The notes: a model not told the origin generated them from the sequence alone. A stretch of DNA of 64,000 bases from Devosia psychrophila (GCF_000971275.1 NZ_LAPV01000113.1:1-64000), one strand, 5' to 3'. Numbered from the stretch's first letter, positions 9,112 to 20,865 are shown. Made by a program: numbers and translations.

Positions 9112-9144
9112 ACCCTCTCCCCATTGCCGACCGGAACCGCGACC

Positions 9145-10221
<1,077 letters not shown>

Positions 10222-10243
10222 GCGCCGATACATAGGATGTTCC

Positions 10244-10355
10244 AGTCGACACCCTCCCCCTTGCGGGGAGGGCCAGGGAGGGGGACGTTTGGCCCAAACA
10301 CTCGGGTTAAACCACACCCCCACCCAGCCTCCCCCGTCAAAGGGGGAGGTGCCGC
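10244..10355. repeat. Family A palindromic repeat, two arms
   Basis: Left arm with ACCCTCCCCCTTGCGGGGAG and right arm with CCTCCCCCGTCAAAGGGGGA, between the ATPase and RpiR genes. The arms differ more than in the copies at 15846 or 46825, so this is a diverged member. Confidence 0.6.
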
Positions 10356-10404
10356 GCGGTGGATGGGGTTAGCTCAGATCCATCCAAACAACGAGGAGCG
10401 CGCC

Positions 10405-11271
10405 ATGCTGGACATCGTCGGCCTGTTGCAGACCGAAAAGAACGAGTTCACCCGCTCCGAGCGGGCGTTGACCGAAATCGTCCTCGCCGATGTCGATAGC
10501 GTGCTCAAGATGAGCATCGTCGATCTTGCCGCCCATGCCGAAGTCTCGCCCCCCACCGTCACCCGCTTCTGCCGTCGTCTCGGTTGCGACAGCTACGCCG
10601 ATTTCAAGGTCCGTCTGGCGCAGTCGCGCTTTGTCGGCCAGCGCTATTTCGCGCCGCAGGCCGGGCCGTCCAGCGTCCACGAAATCGCCCAGGGCGTCGT
10701 CAACGGCATCCAGTCGATCATCTACGACACCTTCGACCATCTCGATTTTGCAGCCGTCGAGCGCGCCGCCGAAAGCATCGTCAAATCCAGCTTTGTGCTG
10801 GCCTTCGGCTCGGGCGGCGCCTCCTCGATGATGGCCGGCGAGGTCGAGGCGCGCCTGTTCCGCCTTGGCCTCAAGGTCGCGTCCACCGATGATCACCAGC
10901 TCCAGATGATGCGCGCCGCTGCTGCCCCTGCCGGTACCGTCATCGTCGCCTTCTCCATGTCGGGCAACAATTCGCAACTGGCACGCACGCTGACCGTGGC
11001 TGGCGAATATGGCCACACCCGCATCGTCATCACCCGTTCTGCCTCGATGGTCTCAGCCCAGTCCGACATCCTGCTGCCGGTCAACTGGCACGAAAATACC
11101 GATATCCTGCGCCCGACGCCCGGCCGCTACGCCTTCCTCGCCACCGTCGACGTCCTGGCCCAAACCGTTGCCACCCGCCTCGGCCCCTCCGCCGTCGCCT
11201 CCATGCGCCGCATCAAACACCAACTCGTCGTCAACCGCGACGGCGACGACACCCAACCGCTGGGGGATTGA
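10405..11271 (+). CDS. RpiR/MurR family transcriptional regulator
   Basis: A 288-aa regulator with an N-terminal HTH of the RpiR type (MSIVDLAAHAEVSPPTVTRF near residues 33-52, then CRRLGCDSYADFKVRL) and a C-terminal SIS sugar-phosphate-binding domain, with FGSGGASS near 133 and FSMSGNNSQLART near 183. The ATG at 10405 follows GAGGAG by 7 bp; the open frame upstream runs through repeat DNA and is not protein. RpiR proteins usually sense phosphorylated sugars and control the adjacent catabolic genes. Its place between the ABC genes and GH20 makes it the likely regulator of this cluster. Confidence 0.9.
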   Translation: MLDIVGLLQTEKNEFTRSERALTEIVLADVDSVLKMSIVDLAAHAEVSPPTVTRFCRRLGCDSYADFKVRLAQSRFVGQRYFAPQAGPSSVHEIAQGVVNGIQSIIYDTFDHLDFAAVERAAESIVKSSFVLAFGSGGASSMMAGEVEARLFRLGLKVASTDDHQLQMMRAAAAPAGTVIVAFSMSGNNSQLARTLTVAGEYGHTRIVITRSASMVSAQSDILLPVNWHENTDILRPTPGRYAFLATVDVLAQTVATRLGPSAVASMRRIKHQLVVNRDGDDTQPLGD

Positions 11272-11303
11272 TGGTGCTCAAATCTCTCCCGATACACGGA
11301 ACA

Positions 11304-11456
11304 GCACCTCCCCCTGAAGGGCTCTGACCCGTCCCAAAGGGCAAATCGCTCCGGTGGAACGATTTGAGGCGAAGAGGCTGGGTGGGGGTGTGAGAGCCCC
11401 GATCTCACTGGCCAAACCGCCCCCTCCCCAACCCTCCCCGCAAGGGGGAGGTGCCG
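11304..11456. repeat. Family A palindromic repeat, interrupted copy
   Basis: Left arm ACCTCCCCCTGAAGGGCTCT, centre with AAATCGCTCCGGTGGAACGATTT (an inverted repeat) and GGCTGGGTGGGGGTG, and a right arm ACCCTCCCCGCAAGGGGGAG. It looks like one element disrupted or fused with another. It lies between the RpiR and GH20 genes. Confidence 0.55.
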
Positions 11457-11503
11457 CATCGATCTCGCGGCAATCTCCACTCTCTTTGCCCACAGGACTT
11501 GCC

Positions 11504-13516
11504 ATGACCATCGCCTTCTCCCTCGCTACCACCTGGACCCCCGCCGCCGACGGCGAACCGCTCGGCTACGGCATCGAACTGACCAATGACGGCGACCAAG
11601 CGGTCAGCAATTTCCAGCTCGGCTTTTCCGGCCCCGCCCGTATCGATCCCACCGCCACGCTCGAAAACGGGGTGCTCCTCAAACGCCTGTCCAATCACAC
11701 GCTGATCGCCCCGCCGGACGGTTTCGTGCTGCAGCCCGGCGAAACCTGGACCTCGATCGCCCGCGGCCTGTCCTACGGCCTGCGCCACTGGAGCGACGGC
11801 GCCAACACCGGCTATGTCGTGCTCAGCGACCAGACCATCGTGCCACTTGCCACCGCACCAACCAAAGGCAAGGGCCACAATTCCCCACTGCTCAAGGGCG
11901 CGGTGAAATTCCCCATCCCCGCCAAGGCACCAGTGCCGGTCTCAATCATTCCTTGGCCCAAGTCGGTCGCCACCACTGGCACCCGCACCGCACCTCCCGG
12001 CCTTGATCTGCAGCCCGAAGGCACCGATGCCAGCCGCGCTGCAGCAGCTTTCGCCGCTCTGGTGAACGACCTGTTTCCCGTCGAAGGTATGGTCCGCCCG
12101 GCGTCGGAAGCCGGCATGCCGGTCACCATCCGCTACAAGGATGGTCTGAGCGCAGAAGCCTACGAGCTCCATTTTGGCGAAAACCATGCGACCGTCGAAG
12201 CTACCACGCGCCAGGGCATGTTCTACGGCCTCGTCACCCTCGGCCACATCCTGCGCGGCTCAAAGCAATACCCCCAAACCTTCGTCTTTCCCACCGGTGG
12301 CAGCATCACCGATGAGCCGGGCCTCGTCTATCGCGGCTGTCACCTCGACGTAGCGCGCCAGTTCTATTCCGGCGCCGAAGTCTCCCGCCTGATCAAGCTG
12401 CTGGCCTGGAACAAGCTCAACAAGTTCCACTGGCACCTCAGCGAAGATGAGGCATGGCGCGTCGAAATCGACGCCTATCCGGCGCTCACCGAAATCGGTG
12501 CCTGGCGCGGTCACGGCAAGGCCTTGCCGCCACTGCTCGGCTCAGGCCCACAGCCGACAGGCGGCTATTATTCCAAAAACGTCATCCGCCAGATCGTGGC
12601 GCTGGCCGATAGCCTCGCCATCGCCGTGATTCCCGAAATCGACATGCCCGGTCATTTCTACGCCGCGCTGCAGGCCTTGCCCGAGCTGCGCGATCCCAAC
12701 GAAACTGGCGAATACCAGTCGGTGCAGGGCTTCCCCAATAACAGCCTCAACCCGGCCTATGAGCCGGTCTACAAATTCGTCGAAACCATCGTCGACGAAG
12801 TGCTCGAGTTGTTTCCGGCCGGAATTTTCCATCTGGGCGCCGACGAAGTGCCGCTGGCGGCCTGGTCAGGCTCGCCGCTGGCGCTCGACATGATCGAAAA
12901 GCTGAGCGGCCCCGAAATGCGCCGCAAGCAGGAAGCCCAGTACAACGTGCTCGGCAACCACCACGGCGCCGACGAAATCGAAGGCTCACCCACCGCGCTC
13001 ATCCAGGCCGCCTTCATCCGCCGCGTCCACGACTACATTTCGTCGAAGGGCGCCATCACCGGCGGCTGGGAAGAAGCGGCCCACGGTGACGCGGTCGACA
13101 AGGACAAAAGCTTCGTCATTGGCTGGCGCAATGTCGAGGTCAACGCGGCCCTCGCCGAACGTGGCTACGACATCGTCGTTTCGCCCGGCCAGCGCTACTA
13201 TCTCGACATGGCCAATGGCGTCGCCTGGGCCGAGCCCGGTGCCGGCTGGGCCGGCTGGTCAGGCCCGCAGGAAACCTACGAGTTCGAGAGCCGCGAAGGC
13301 ATGTCGGAAAATGGCCTGAAACACCTTCTCGGCATCCAGGCCTGCATCTGGAGCGAGTCCATGACCGACCGCGCCATCTTCGACCGCCTGGTATTCCCCC
13401 GCCTCTCCGCCATCGCCGAATCCGGCTGGACGCTCCCGGAACGCAAGAGCTACGACCGCTTCAAGGCGCTCGTGGGCACCATGCCCATCATGTACGGAAA
13501 TTGGTCTGACGAGTAA
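11504..13516 (+). CDS. Beta-N-acetylhexosaminidase, GH20
   Basis: A 670-aa glycoside hydrolase family 20 enzyme that removes terminal N-acetylglucosamine or N-acetylgalactosamine. The catalytic (beta/alpha)8 domain begins near residue 275 with VYRGCHLDVARQFYS, contains KFHWHLSEDEAWRVEID, and carries the catalytic Asp-Glu pair in FHLGADEVP near residue 443. A GH20b-like domain and an N-terminal beta domain precede it. The ATG at 11504 starts MTIAFSLATTW; upstream open codons are repeat DNA. I see no signal peptide, so a cytoplasmic enzyme acting on imported oligosaccharides is likely. With the ABC system and RpiR regulator this points to aminosugar oligosaccharide use. Confidence 0.92.
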   Translation: MTIAFSLATTWTPAADGEPLGYGIELTNDGDQAVSNFQLGFSGPARIDPTATLENGVLLKRLSNHTLIAPPDGFVLQPGETWTSIARGLSYGLRHWSDGANTGYVVLSDQTIVPLATAPTKGKGHNSPLLKGAVKFPIPAKAPVPVSIIPWPKSVATTGTRTAPPGLDLQPEGTDASRAAAAFAALVNDLFPVEGMVRPASEAGMPVTIRYKDGLSAEAYELHFGENHATVEATTRQGMFYGLVTLGHILRGSKQYPQTFVFPTGGSITDEPGLVYRGCHLDVARQFYSGAEVSRLIKLLAWNKLNKFHWHLSEDEAWRVEIDAYPALTEIGAWRGHGKALPPLLGSGPQPTGGYYSKNVIRQIVALADSLAIAVIPEIDMPGHFYAALQALPELRDPNETGEYQSVQGFPNNSLNPAYEPVYKFVETIVDEVLELFPAGIFHLGADEVPLAAWSGSPLALDMIEKLSGPEMRRKQEAQYNVLGNHHGADEIEGSPTALIQAAFIRRVHDYISSKGAITGGWEEAAHGDAVDKDKSFVIGWRNVEVNAALAERGYDIVVSPGQRYYLDMANGVAWAEPGAGWAGWSGPQETYEFESREGMSENGLKHLLGIQACIWSESMTDRAIFDRLVFPRLSAIAESGWTLPERKSYDRFKALVGTMPIMYGNWSDE

Positions 13517-13574
13517 GAGCAGGCGATGAGGGCTGTGCCCGCATCGCCCAAACGCCCAACGCACTCGATCGTCA

Positions 13575-13803
13575 CCCTCGGGCTTGACCCGAGGGCACTT
13601 CACTGCGATGGGCCTGAAAAGTATAGAGCCCCCGAGTCAGGCCCGAGGGTGACGTGCGGTGGTTGGACACGAATATCTCCGCAACTACCGCGCGGTACCT
13701 CCCCCTCGACGGGGGAGGCTAGGTGGGGGTGTCGTTTAGCCCGAATATTGGGGCCAACCGCCCCCCACCCTTGATCCCTCCCCGCAAGGGGAAGGGTGTC
13801 GAC
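13575..13803. repeat. Family B doublet followed by family A repeat
   Basis: The 300-bp gap between GH20 and the convergent M81 gene holds only repeats. A family B doublet (CCCTCGGGCTTGACCCGAGG and a second palindrome) spans 13575-13649; a family A element with CCTCCCCCTCGACGGGGGAG and CCCTCCCCGCAAGGGGAAGG spans about 13692-13803. Hairpins here may also end transcription of the two convergent genes. Confidence 0.65.
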
Positions 13804-13816
13804 TGTAGCGTCAACC

Positions 13817-15274
13817 TCACCCCCACGGATCCTCAACCATCGGCCAAATACCCTTTGGCGCCTTGCGGTAGTCCGTCTCGGCCGGCTTGTTCGGATACGG
13901 CTTCCCCGCCGCGCAATACACGATCTGCGACGCGATCTTGCTGAAGCTGTCGTAGAAATGGTTGGTCGACTTGATCAGCAGGATCTTCCGCGATGCCGGG
14001 TCGATCCCCAGCGCCGAAAACAGCGACGGATCAAAGCTCTGCGCCCGCGTCGAATTGAGGATCACGTCTATCCCGGCAAACGAAATCCACGCCGCATCGC
14101 CAAACGGCGCAAAACTCTCGCCAAACCGCATCTGCGCGTCCCGAACCAGCCCCCGCACCGTCACGGTCTGGTCGATCGGATTGCCGGTATGCGGCGCCGA
14201 CTTGGCCCCAAACCGCAGCGGTATGACCGCACCTTCACCCGCCGCCATGCAAATCTGCACCGCAATCGGATCCCAGATCGTCCCCACAGCCACGTCGGTC
14301 ACGCCGCGCGCGATCAGCTCGGCCAGCACCACCGTCGCATCGCCCGCCGTGCCGCCGCCCGGATTGTCCCACACATCGGCAATCACCACCGGACCACGCG
14401 GCGCTGCAATCGCGGCATCGACCGCAACCTTCTCATCCACCTGCGCCACCATGAACGTGCCGCGCATCGAAAACAGCTCGCGCCCCAGCGTCTCGGCCAA
14501 CGCCGCACCCATCGCCGCATCGCCATCGGTGACCGCAATCACCTTGGTCCCCATTTCCGGCACATCACCGGCCATGAAACCATGCACCACCGACAGTGAC
14601 AACAGGCCCGGCTCAGACCTCTCCAGCGCATACAGCCTGTCCACAAACCCGCGCATCGGCTGTTTGCTGGTTGGGAACACATCGATCATCCGGCAGTCGA
14701 ACACCGACATCACCGGCGTGATTTCGCCCTTCAGCGTCCGCACCGCTATGGCCCACATGTCGCGCGCCCGGTCGACGAAATCGGTGTGGGGAAATTCCTT
14801 GAAATAGACGAAGAAGTTCGCCGCCGCCGCCCGCTTGGCGGTGAGGTGACTATGCGGATCGAGCTCGGCGCAGATCAGCACATCCGGCCCGACGATTCCA
14901 CGCATCCGGCCTAACATATCCCCCTCAGGATCGTCATAACCCTGCGCCACCATCGCGCCATGCAGCCCGAGCACCACGCCATCGACCGGCAAGGCGGCGC
15001 GCAACTGTTCCAGAATCTCGTCGCGCAACTCTTCATAGGTCGCCCGCGCCACAAGCCCGGCAGGGTCGGCCCAACTGGCGCTACCCTCGATCAATTCCCA
15101 TCCCTCGCGGGCACACACCTCCCGGCCCACGGTGATTGGCGCGGTGCACAACGTCGGCGTCGCCGGGTGCTTGCCCGGCTTGGCATAAAGCGATGCCTCG
15201 AAGGCGCGCTTGTCGACCGCTATGGGCGAAAAGGTATTGGTTTCGGTCGCTAGGGCGGCTGTGAAAATGCGCAC
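13817..15274 (-). CDS. M81 family metallopeptidase (MlrC-like), second copy
   Basis: A 485-aa paralogue of the enzyme at 930-2363, with the same overall plan: N-terminal ALATETNTFSP, LHGAMVAQGYDDPEGDML near residue 105, the ELDPHSHLT metal-site segment near 135, and the glycine-rich VWDNPGGGTAGDATV near 300. Compared with the first copy, the N-terminal His-Thr-Glu is Ala-Thr-Glu and Asp-x-His-Gly-Asn is Asp-x-His-Ser-His, so the two have probably diverged in substrate. It is divergent from the RidA / SDR / aldolase cluster, across a shared 175-bp control region with a clean palindrome. Confidence 0.88.
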   Translation of the reverse strand: MRIFTAALATETNTFSPIAVDKRAFEASLYAKPGKHPATPTLCTAPITVGREVCAREGWELIEGSASWADPAGLVARATYEELRDEILEQLRAALPVDGVVLGLHGAMVAQGYDDPEGDMLGRMRGIVGPDVLICAELDPHSHLTAKRAAAANFFVYFKEFPHTDFVDRARDMWAIAVRTLKGEITPVMSVFDCRMIDVFPTSKQPMRGFVDRLYALERSEPGLLSLSVVHGFMAGDVPEMGTKVIAVTDGDAAMGAALAETLGRELFSMRGTFMVAQVDEKVAVDAAIAAPRGPVVIADVWDNPGGGTAGDATVVLAELIARGVTDVAVGTIWDPIAVQICMAAGEGAVIPLRFGAKSAPHTGNPIDQTVTVRGLVRDAQMRFGESFAPFGDAAWISFAGIDVILNSTRAQSFDPSLFSALGIDPASRKILLIKSTNHFYDSFSKIASQIVYCAAGKPYPNKPAETDYRKAPKGIWPMVEDPWG

Positions 15275-15352
15275 GGAATGCTCACGTAAAGGTAGCGTAA
15301 GGCGGTGAAAGCTATTGAAGCGCTAGCATAGTGTGAAACGCCAGATCGCGTA

Positions 15353-15368
15353 ACGAATTTACATTCGT
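15353..15368. promoter_or_regulatory. Candidate operator palindrome
   Basis: ACGAAT-TTAC-ATTCGT, a perfect 6-bp inverted repeat with a 4-bp centre, between the divergent M81 (start 15274) and RidA (start 15450) genes. Further on, TTTTGCAGGCG and TTTTCAGGCG form a near-direct repeat. Position and symmetry suit a dimeric repressor site; no regulator gene is adjacent. Confidence 0.4.
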
Positions 15369-15449
15369 GACCGCATTTTGCAGGCGAATTCCGTGTTTTC
15401 AGGCGCTAGAGTGCCGCATAACGAAACTGAATTTCAAAAAGGCGAGAAA

Positions 15450-15833
15450 ATGCCGATCAAGCGCTATGGAGCAGAGAACGCCGGGGCCGGCGGCCAGAAC
15501 CTTCCCTTCGCCCGCGCCGTCGAAGCCGGCGGCTTCCTGTTCGTCTCCGGCCAGGTCGCCATGAAAGATGGGGAAATTCAAGGGCTTGGCATCGTCGAGC
15601 AGACCCATCTTACCATCAAGAACGTCGTCGCCATCCTCGAAGAAGCCGGCTACGGCCTCGAACACGTCGTCCGCTGCGGCGTCTGGCTCGATGACCCTCG
15701 CGACTTCTGGAGCTTCAACGCTGTTTATAAAGAGTATTTTGGCGAAAACCCGCCCGCCCGCGCCGCCGTGCAGAGCCATATGATGGTCGACTGCAAGGTC
15801 GAAATTGAATGCGTCGCCTACAAGGGCCCGTGA
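15450..15833 (+). CDS. RidA family protein
   Basis: A 127-aa YjgF/YER057c/UK114 (RidA) protein, a trimeric family whose canonical members hydrolyse reactive enamine/imine intermediates made by PLP enzymes. Visible are PFARAVEAGGFLFVSGQVA, the NVVAILEEAGYGLEHVVR helix, and PARAAVQSHMM holding the conserved substrate-binding Arg, then the terminal acidic IECVAYKG. The ATG at 15450 is preceded by AAGGCGAG. It is grouped with an SDR and a PLP-dependent D-threonine-aldolase-like enzyme, which fits a detoxifying role beside PLP chemistry. Confidence 0.9.
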   Translation: MPIKRYGAENAGAGGQNLPFARAVEAGGFLFVSGQVAMKDGEIQGLGIVEQTHLTIKNVVAILEEAGYGLEHVVRCGVWLDDPRDFWSFNAVYKEYFGENPPARAAVQSHMMVDCKVEIECVAYKGP

Positions 15834-15845
15834 GAAACAGGACGA

Positions 15846-15965
15846 ACCCCCATCTAACCTCCCCCTGAAAAGGGGGAGGAATTTGGCTGGTGGTCATCGA
15901 AGATAGTGCCAAAAACTCGATCTGTTCCTCCCCCTGTCAGGGAGAGGCTAGGTGGGGGTATCCCC
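15846..15965. repeat. Family A repeat, full two-armed copy
   Basis: Left arm CCCCCATCTAACC with the hairpin CCTCCCCCTGAAAAGGGGGA, a centre with ATAGTGCCAAAAACTCGAT, and right arm CCTCCCCCTGTCAGGGAGAG leading to GCTAGGTGGGGGTA. The ends are complementary, so the whole 120 bp can fold as one long palindrome. The centre is shared with the copies at 46825 and 50702. Confidence 0.75.
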
Positions 15966-15980
15966 TTGAAGGAAAATAAG

Positions 15981-16760
15981 ATGACGACGCCATCCCCCTT
16001 CCGCCTCGATGGCAAGACGGTGCTGATCTCGGGCGCCGGTGGCGGTATTGGCCAGTCGCTGGTCAAGGCTTTCCGCGATGCAGGGGCGAGCGTGATCGGT
16101 GCCGACCGGGAAGCCCACATGCTGGACGGCCTTGATCTAACAGGCCAAGTGCTGTTCGATCAATCCGACCCCAAGGCGACCCGCGCGGCGATTGTCCGGT
16201 ATCTTCAACAGCATGGCGTTCCCGACGCGGTCGTCTCCAATGCCGGCTTTACCCGCGCCGAACATCTCGGCCAAGTCGATGACGATGTCTGGGCCTCCGA
16301 ACTCGCCATCAATCTCAATGGCGCCTATGCCATGACCGACCCGATCGTCACGGCCATGGCCAGGCGCGGAACGGGCAGCCTGGTCTTCATTTCCTCGGTC
16401 AATGCGCTGGCCCACTACGGCAATCCGGCCTATTCGGCGGCCAAGGCCGGGCTGATCGCCTATGCCAAGGCTATCGCGGTCGAGCGCGGCGGCGAAGGCG
16501 TGCGGGCCAATGTGATCTGCCCGGGCTCGGTGCGCACCCCCGCCTGGGATCATCGCCTCGCCGCCGATCCGACCCTGCTAGACACTGTGCTGCCGCATTA
16601 CCCGCTGGGCCGCATGGTGCTGCCAGTTGAGGTGGCCAATGCGGCGGTGTTTTATAGCTCCAACGCCGCCTCGGGGATTACTGGTACCGCGCTGCCGGTC
16701 GATGCCGGGCTGACCGCCGGCAACCTGCGTTTCGTCGATGAAGTCCTGAGGGGCAAATGA
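15981..16760 (+). CDS. SDR family oxidoreductase
   Basis: A 259-aa short-chain dehydrogenase: SGAGGGIG cofactor motif near residue 15, SNAG near 83, catalytic serine in FISSVNA, YSAAK near 152, and PVDAGL at the C-terminus. The ATG at 15981 follows GAAGGA. It overlaps the following PLP-enzyme gene by four bases (ATGA), and shares with it and RidA a cluster that may process a hydroxy-amino acid or its keto acid. Cofactor preference cannot be settled; no clear basic residue is seen after the glycine motif. Confidence 0.9.
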   Translation: MTTPSPFRLDGKTVLISGAGGGIGQSLVKAFRDAGASVIGADREAHMLDGLDLTGQVLFDQSDPKATRAAIVRYLQQHGVPDAVVSNAGFTRAEHLGQVDDDVWASELAINLNGAYAMTDPIVTAMARRGTGSLVFISSVNALAHYGNPAYSAAKAGLIAYAKAIAVERGGEGVRANVICPGSVRTPAWDHRLAADPTLLDTVLPHYPLGRMVLPVEVANAAVFYSSNAASGITGTALPVDAGLTAGNLRFVDEVLRGK

Positions 16761-17818
16761 CCGATATTTTCGACCTCGATACCCCGGCCGTGCTGATCGA
16801 TCTCGACCGCGTCGAGGCAAACCTCAAGCGCGTGCAGGACTACGCCGACAGACATGGGCTTAAGCTCCGCCCCCATATCAAGACCCACAAGCTGCCACGC
16901 TTTGCCAGGCGCGCCATGGAACTGGGCGCAGTCGGCATTACCGTGCAGAAGCTTGGCGAGGCCGAAGTCTTCGCCGACGCCGGAATCAGCGAAATCTTCC
17001 TGCCCTACAATATCGTCGGTGCAGCCAAGCTGGCCCGCCTTCTGGCGCTGCATGGCCGGGTCCACATCACCGTCACTGCCGATAGCCCCGAGACGGTCGA
17101 GGGACTGTCACGCACCTTCGCCGAGAGTGCCACTTCACTGACGGTGCTGGTCGAATGCGATACCGGCATGGGCCGCTGCGGCGTGCAGACATCAGCCGCT
17201 GCCGTCGCGCTGGCCGAAAAGATCGTCAATTCGCCGGGCCTGCGCTTTGGCGGCTTGATGACCTATCCGGCCGCCGGGCAGGTCGAAGCCAATGCCGCCT
17301 GGCTGACTGCCGCCAAGCTCGCACTGAGCGACGCAGGCTTGCAGGCTGACGTCGTGTCCAATGGCGGCACGCCCGACCTGTGGCGCGCCCACGAGGTGAC
17401 CGCTGCCACCGAGCACCGCCCCGGCACCTATGTTTATATGGACCGTTTCCAGGTCGCCAAGGGCGTCGGCAGCTTCGACGATTGCGCGCTGACCGTATTG
17501 GCCACCGTGGTCAGCCGCCCCACCGAAGACCGCGCCATCATCGACGCCGGCTCCAAGGCGCTGACCAGCGATACGCTGGGCATGACCGGGTTCGGGTTGA
17601 TCGAGGCCTATCCGGACGCAGTGATCGTCGGGCTGAGCGAGGAGCACGGCACCATCGATCTCTCCGCCTGCGCCGCCAAGCCCAGCATCGGCGACAAGCT
17701 CCGCATCATCCCCAACCATGCCTGCGTTGTCAGCAACCTGTTTGACCGGGTGAACCTGATTTCAGGTGACAGGCTGGTCGAGACGGTCAACGTCGATGCG
17801 CGGGGCAGGGTGGACTGA
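16757..17818 (+). CDS. D-threonine aldolase / D-hydroxyaspartate-type PLP enzyme
   Basis: A 353-aa fold-type III PLP enzyme (alanine racemase N-terminal domain plus a D-serine dehydratase-like C-terminal domain). The PLP lysine is in RPHIKTHK near residue 38, ECDTGMGRCGV is near 144, and the C-terminal metal site His-x-Cys is in IPNHACVVSN near 317. Relatives cleave D-threonine or D-3-hydroxyaspartate, or dehydrate D-serine, with a divalent metal. Its ATG overlaps the SDR stop. Which D-hydroxyamino acid is used is not decidable here. Confidence 0.88.
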   Translation: MTDIFDLDTPAVLIDLDRVEANLKRVQDYADRHGLKLRPHIKTHKLPRFARRAMELGAVGITVQKLGEAEVFADAGISEIFLPYNIVGAAKLARLLALHGRVHITVTADSPETVEGLSRTFAESATSLTVLVECDTGMGRCGVQTSAAAVALAEKIVNSPGLRFGGLMTYPAAGQVEANAAWLTAAKLALSDAGLQADVVSNGGTPDLWRAHEVTAATEHRPGTYVYMDRFQVAKGVGSFDDCALTVLATVVSRPTEDRAIIDAGSKALTSDTLGMTGFGLIEAYPDAVIVGLSEEHGTIDLSACAAKPSIGDKLRIIPNHACVVSNLFDRVNLISGDRLVETVNVDARGRVD

Positions 17819-17859
17819 TGATCCGGGGCACCCAAACCACGCCCACCCTCTCGCTTTCT

Positions 17860-18060
17860 CCCTCGGGCTCGACCCGAGAGCCGCCCGCCGCTCGTACCGT
17901 ATGAAGAGTGACCCTCGGGTCAAGCCCGAGGGGAAAGACGGTGGGTGTGGAGCGCCAGTGCATCTCCCAGCAAACCTCATCCTGAGCTTGTCGAAGGACG
18001 AGGTTGTGGCACAATCCAGTCGCGCCCCCCTTGGTTCGACATCTTGAGCCTGTCGAAGGA
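17860..18060. repeat. Family B doublet plus two family C repeats
   Basis: The 247-bp gap before the DNA glycosylase gene is made of repeats. A family B doublet lies at 17860-17933. Two copies of a third type follow: TCCTGAGCTTGTCGAAGGA (to 17999) and ATCTTGAGCCTGTCGAAGGA (18041-18060), in direct orientation about 42 bp apart. The second copy ends 5 bp before the next start codon and supplies its GAAGGA ribosome binding site. Confidence 0.7.
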
Positions 18061-18065
18061 TCACC

Positions 18066-18632
18066 ATGAGGTCTGCTGTGAATTCTTTGCCATCCACCTT
18101 CTTCGATCGTCCCGCCGCCGATGTCGCCCGTGAACTCATCGGCATCACCCTGCTGGTCGACGGCGTCGGTGGTCCCTTGGTCGAACTCGAAGCCTATGAT
18201 CGGGCCGATCCCGCCTCGCACAGCTTCAACGGCCCCACACCACGCAACAGCGCCATGTTCGGGCCGGCCGGCCATGCCTATGTCTATCGCATCTATGGCA
18301 TTCACTGGTGCCTCAACGTCGTCTGCCAGCCCGGCAGCGCAGTGCTGGTCCGCGCGTTGGAGCCACTGCATGGCCTCGACAAAATGCACGAGCGGCGCGG
18401 TGCCATGGTGGAACGGCAACTCTGCTCCGGGCCCGGCAAGCTCTGCCAGGCCCTGAACGTCACCATTGCCCATAACGGGTTGCCACTCGATGCCCTTCCT
18501 TTTGCGCTACTTGCAACCAGTGAAACCCACGCCATCGCCTCTGGCCCGCGTATCGGCATCACCAAGGGTGTCGAGACGCCATGGCGCTTCGTCCGGCGCG
18601 GCTCGCCGTTTCTGAGCAAGCCAATGCGGTAA
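18066..18632 (+). CDS. DNA-3-methyladenine glycosylase (AAG/MPG family)
   Basis: A 188-aa monofunctional glycosylase that excises alkylated purines from DNA as the first step of base excision repair. The N-terminal STFFDRPAADVARELIG, the catalytic-glutamate segment LVELEAYDRADPASHSF near residue 40, the intercalating-loop region GHAYVYRIYGIHWCLNVV near 70, and PGKLCQALNVT near 120 match the AAG family. Length is normal for bacterial members (about 185-205 aa). The ATG at 18066 uses the Shine-Dalgarno GAAGGA at 18055-18060, which is part of a dispersed repeat. It stands alone. Confidence 0.93.
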   Translation: MRSAVNSLPSTFFDRPAADVARELIGITLLVDGVGGPLVELEAYDRADPASHSFNGPTPRNSAMFGPAGHAYVYRIYGIHWCLNVVCQPGSAVLVRALEPLHGLDKMHERRGAMVERQLCSGPGKLCQALNVTIAHNGLPLDALPFALLATSETHAIASGPRIGITKGVETPWRFVRRGSPFLSKPMR

Positions 18633-19011
18633 CGGGCTCTCAAGCGAGAAGTCTGCGCCTGCCTTCCTTGAGCGGAGAAATTGAGAGACGGGTTCGCTAA
18701 CTCCACCGGTGGACCCCACCCATCGAGTGAGGCGCTCGACCTTCGTGATCGGCAAGTCCGGAACCATCCTCCCTGCCAAGGATTGGCTGGCAGAGACCTG
18801 CGCGCGTCAACCGGACATGGCGGCAGAGGGAACGGGGATGGTTTTTCCGGTATCCCGCCCCGGCCAACGAAATGGCAGCCGAGCCCTTATCCCGCCCGCG
18901 CCGGTCTCACCCTAATCTTGCAAGCGTGATTCACCCGATCGCCGGTGGATAGCCTCGCCCTGTGATCGAGCTTGCCTTGCGGCTGCCCCCGCCCTGTGAT
19001 TCAAGGACTGC
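18633..19011. other. Intergenic region without a recognisable gene
   Basis: About 380 bp between the glycosylase and recQ. Short frames are open on both strands but none has a ribosome site, a natural N-terminus or a recognisable domain. No clear terminator or family A/B repeat is seen. An AAGGA near 19001-19005 serves recQ. Confidence 0.5.

Positions 19012-20861
<1,850 letters not shown>

Positions 20862-20865
<4 letters not shown>

Noticed and set aside
18681-18929. Small genes in the glycosylase-recQ gap
   Set aside because: Short frames on both strands without start signals or recognisable content.
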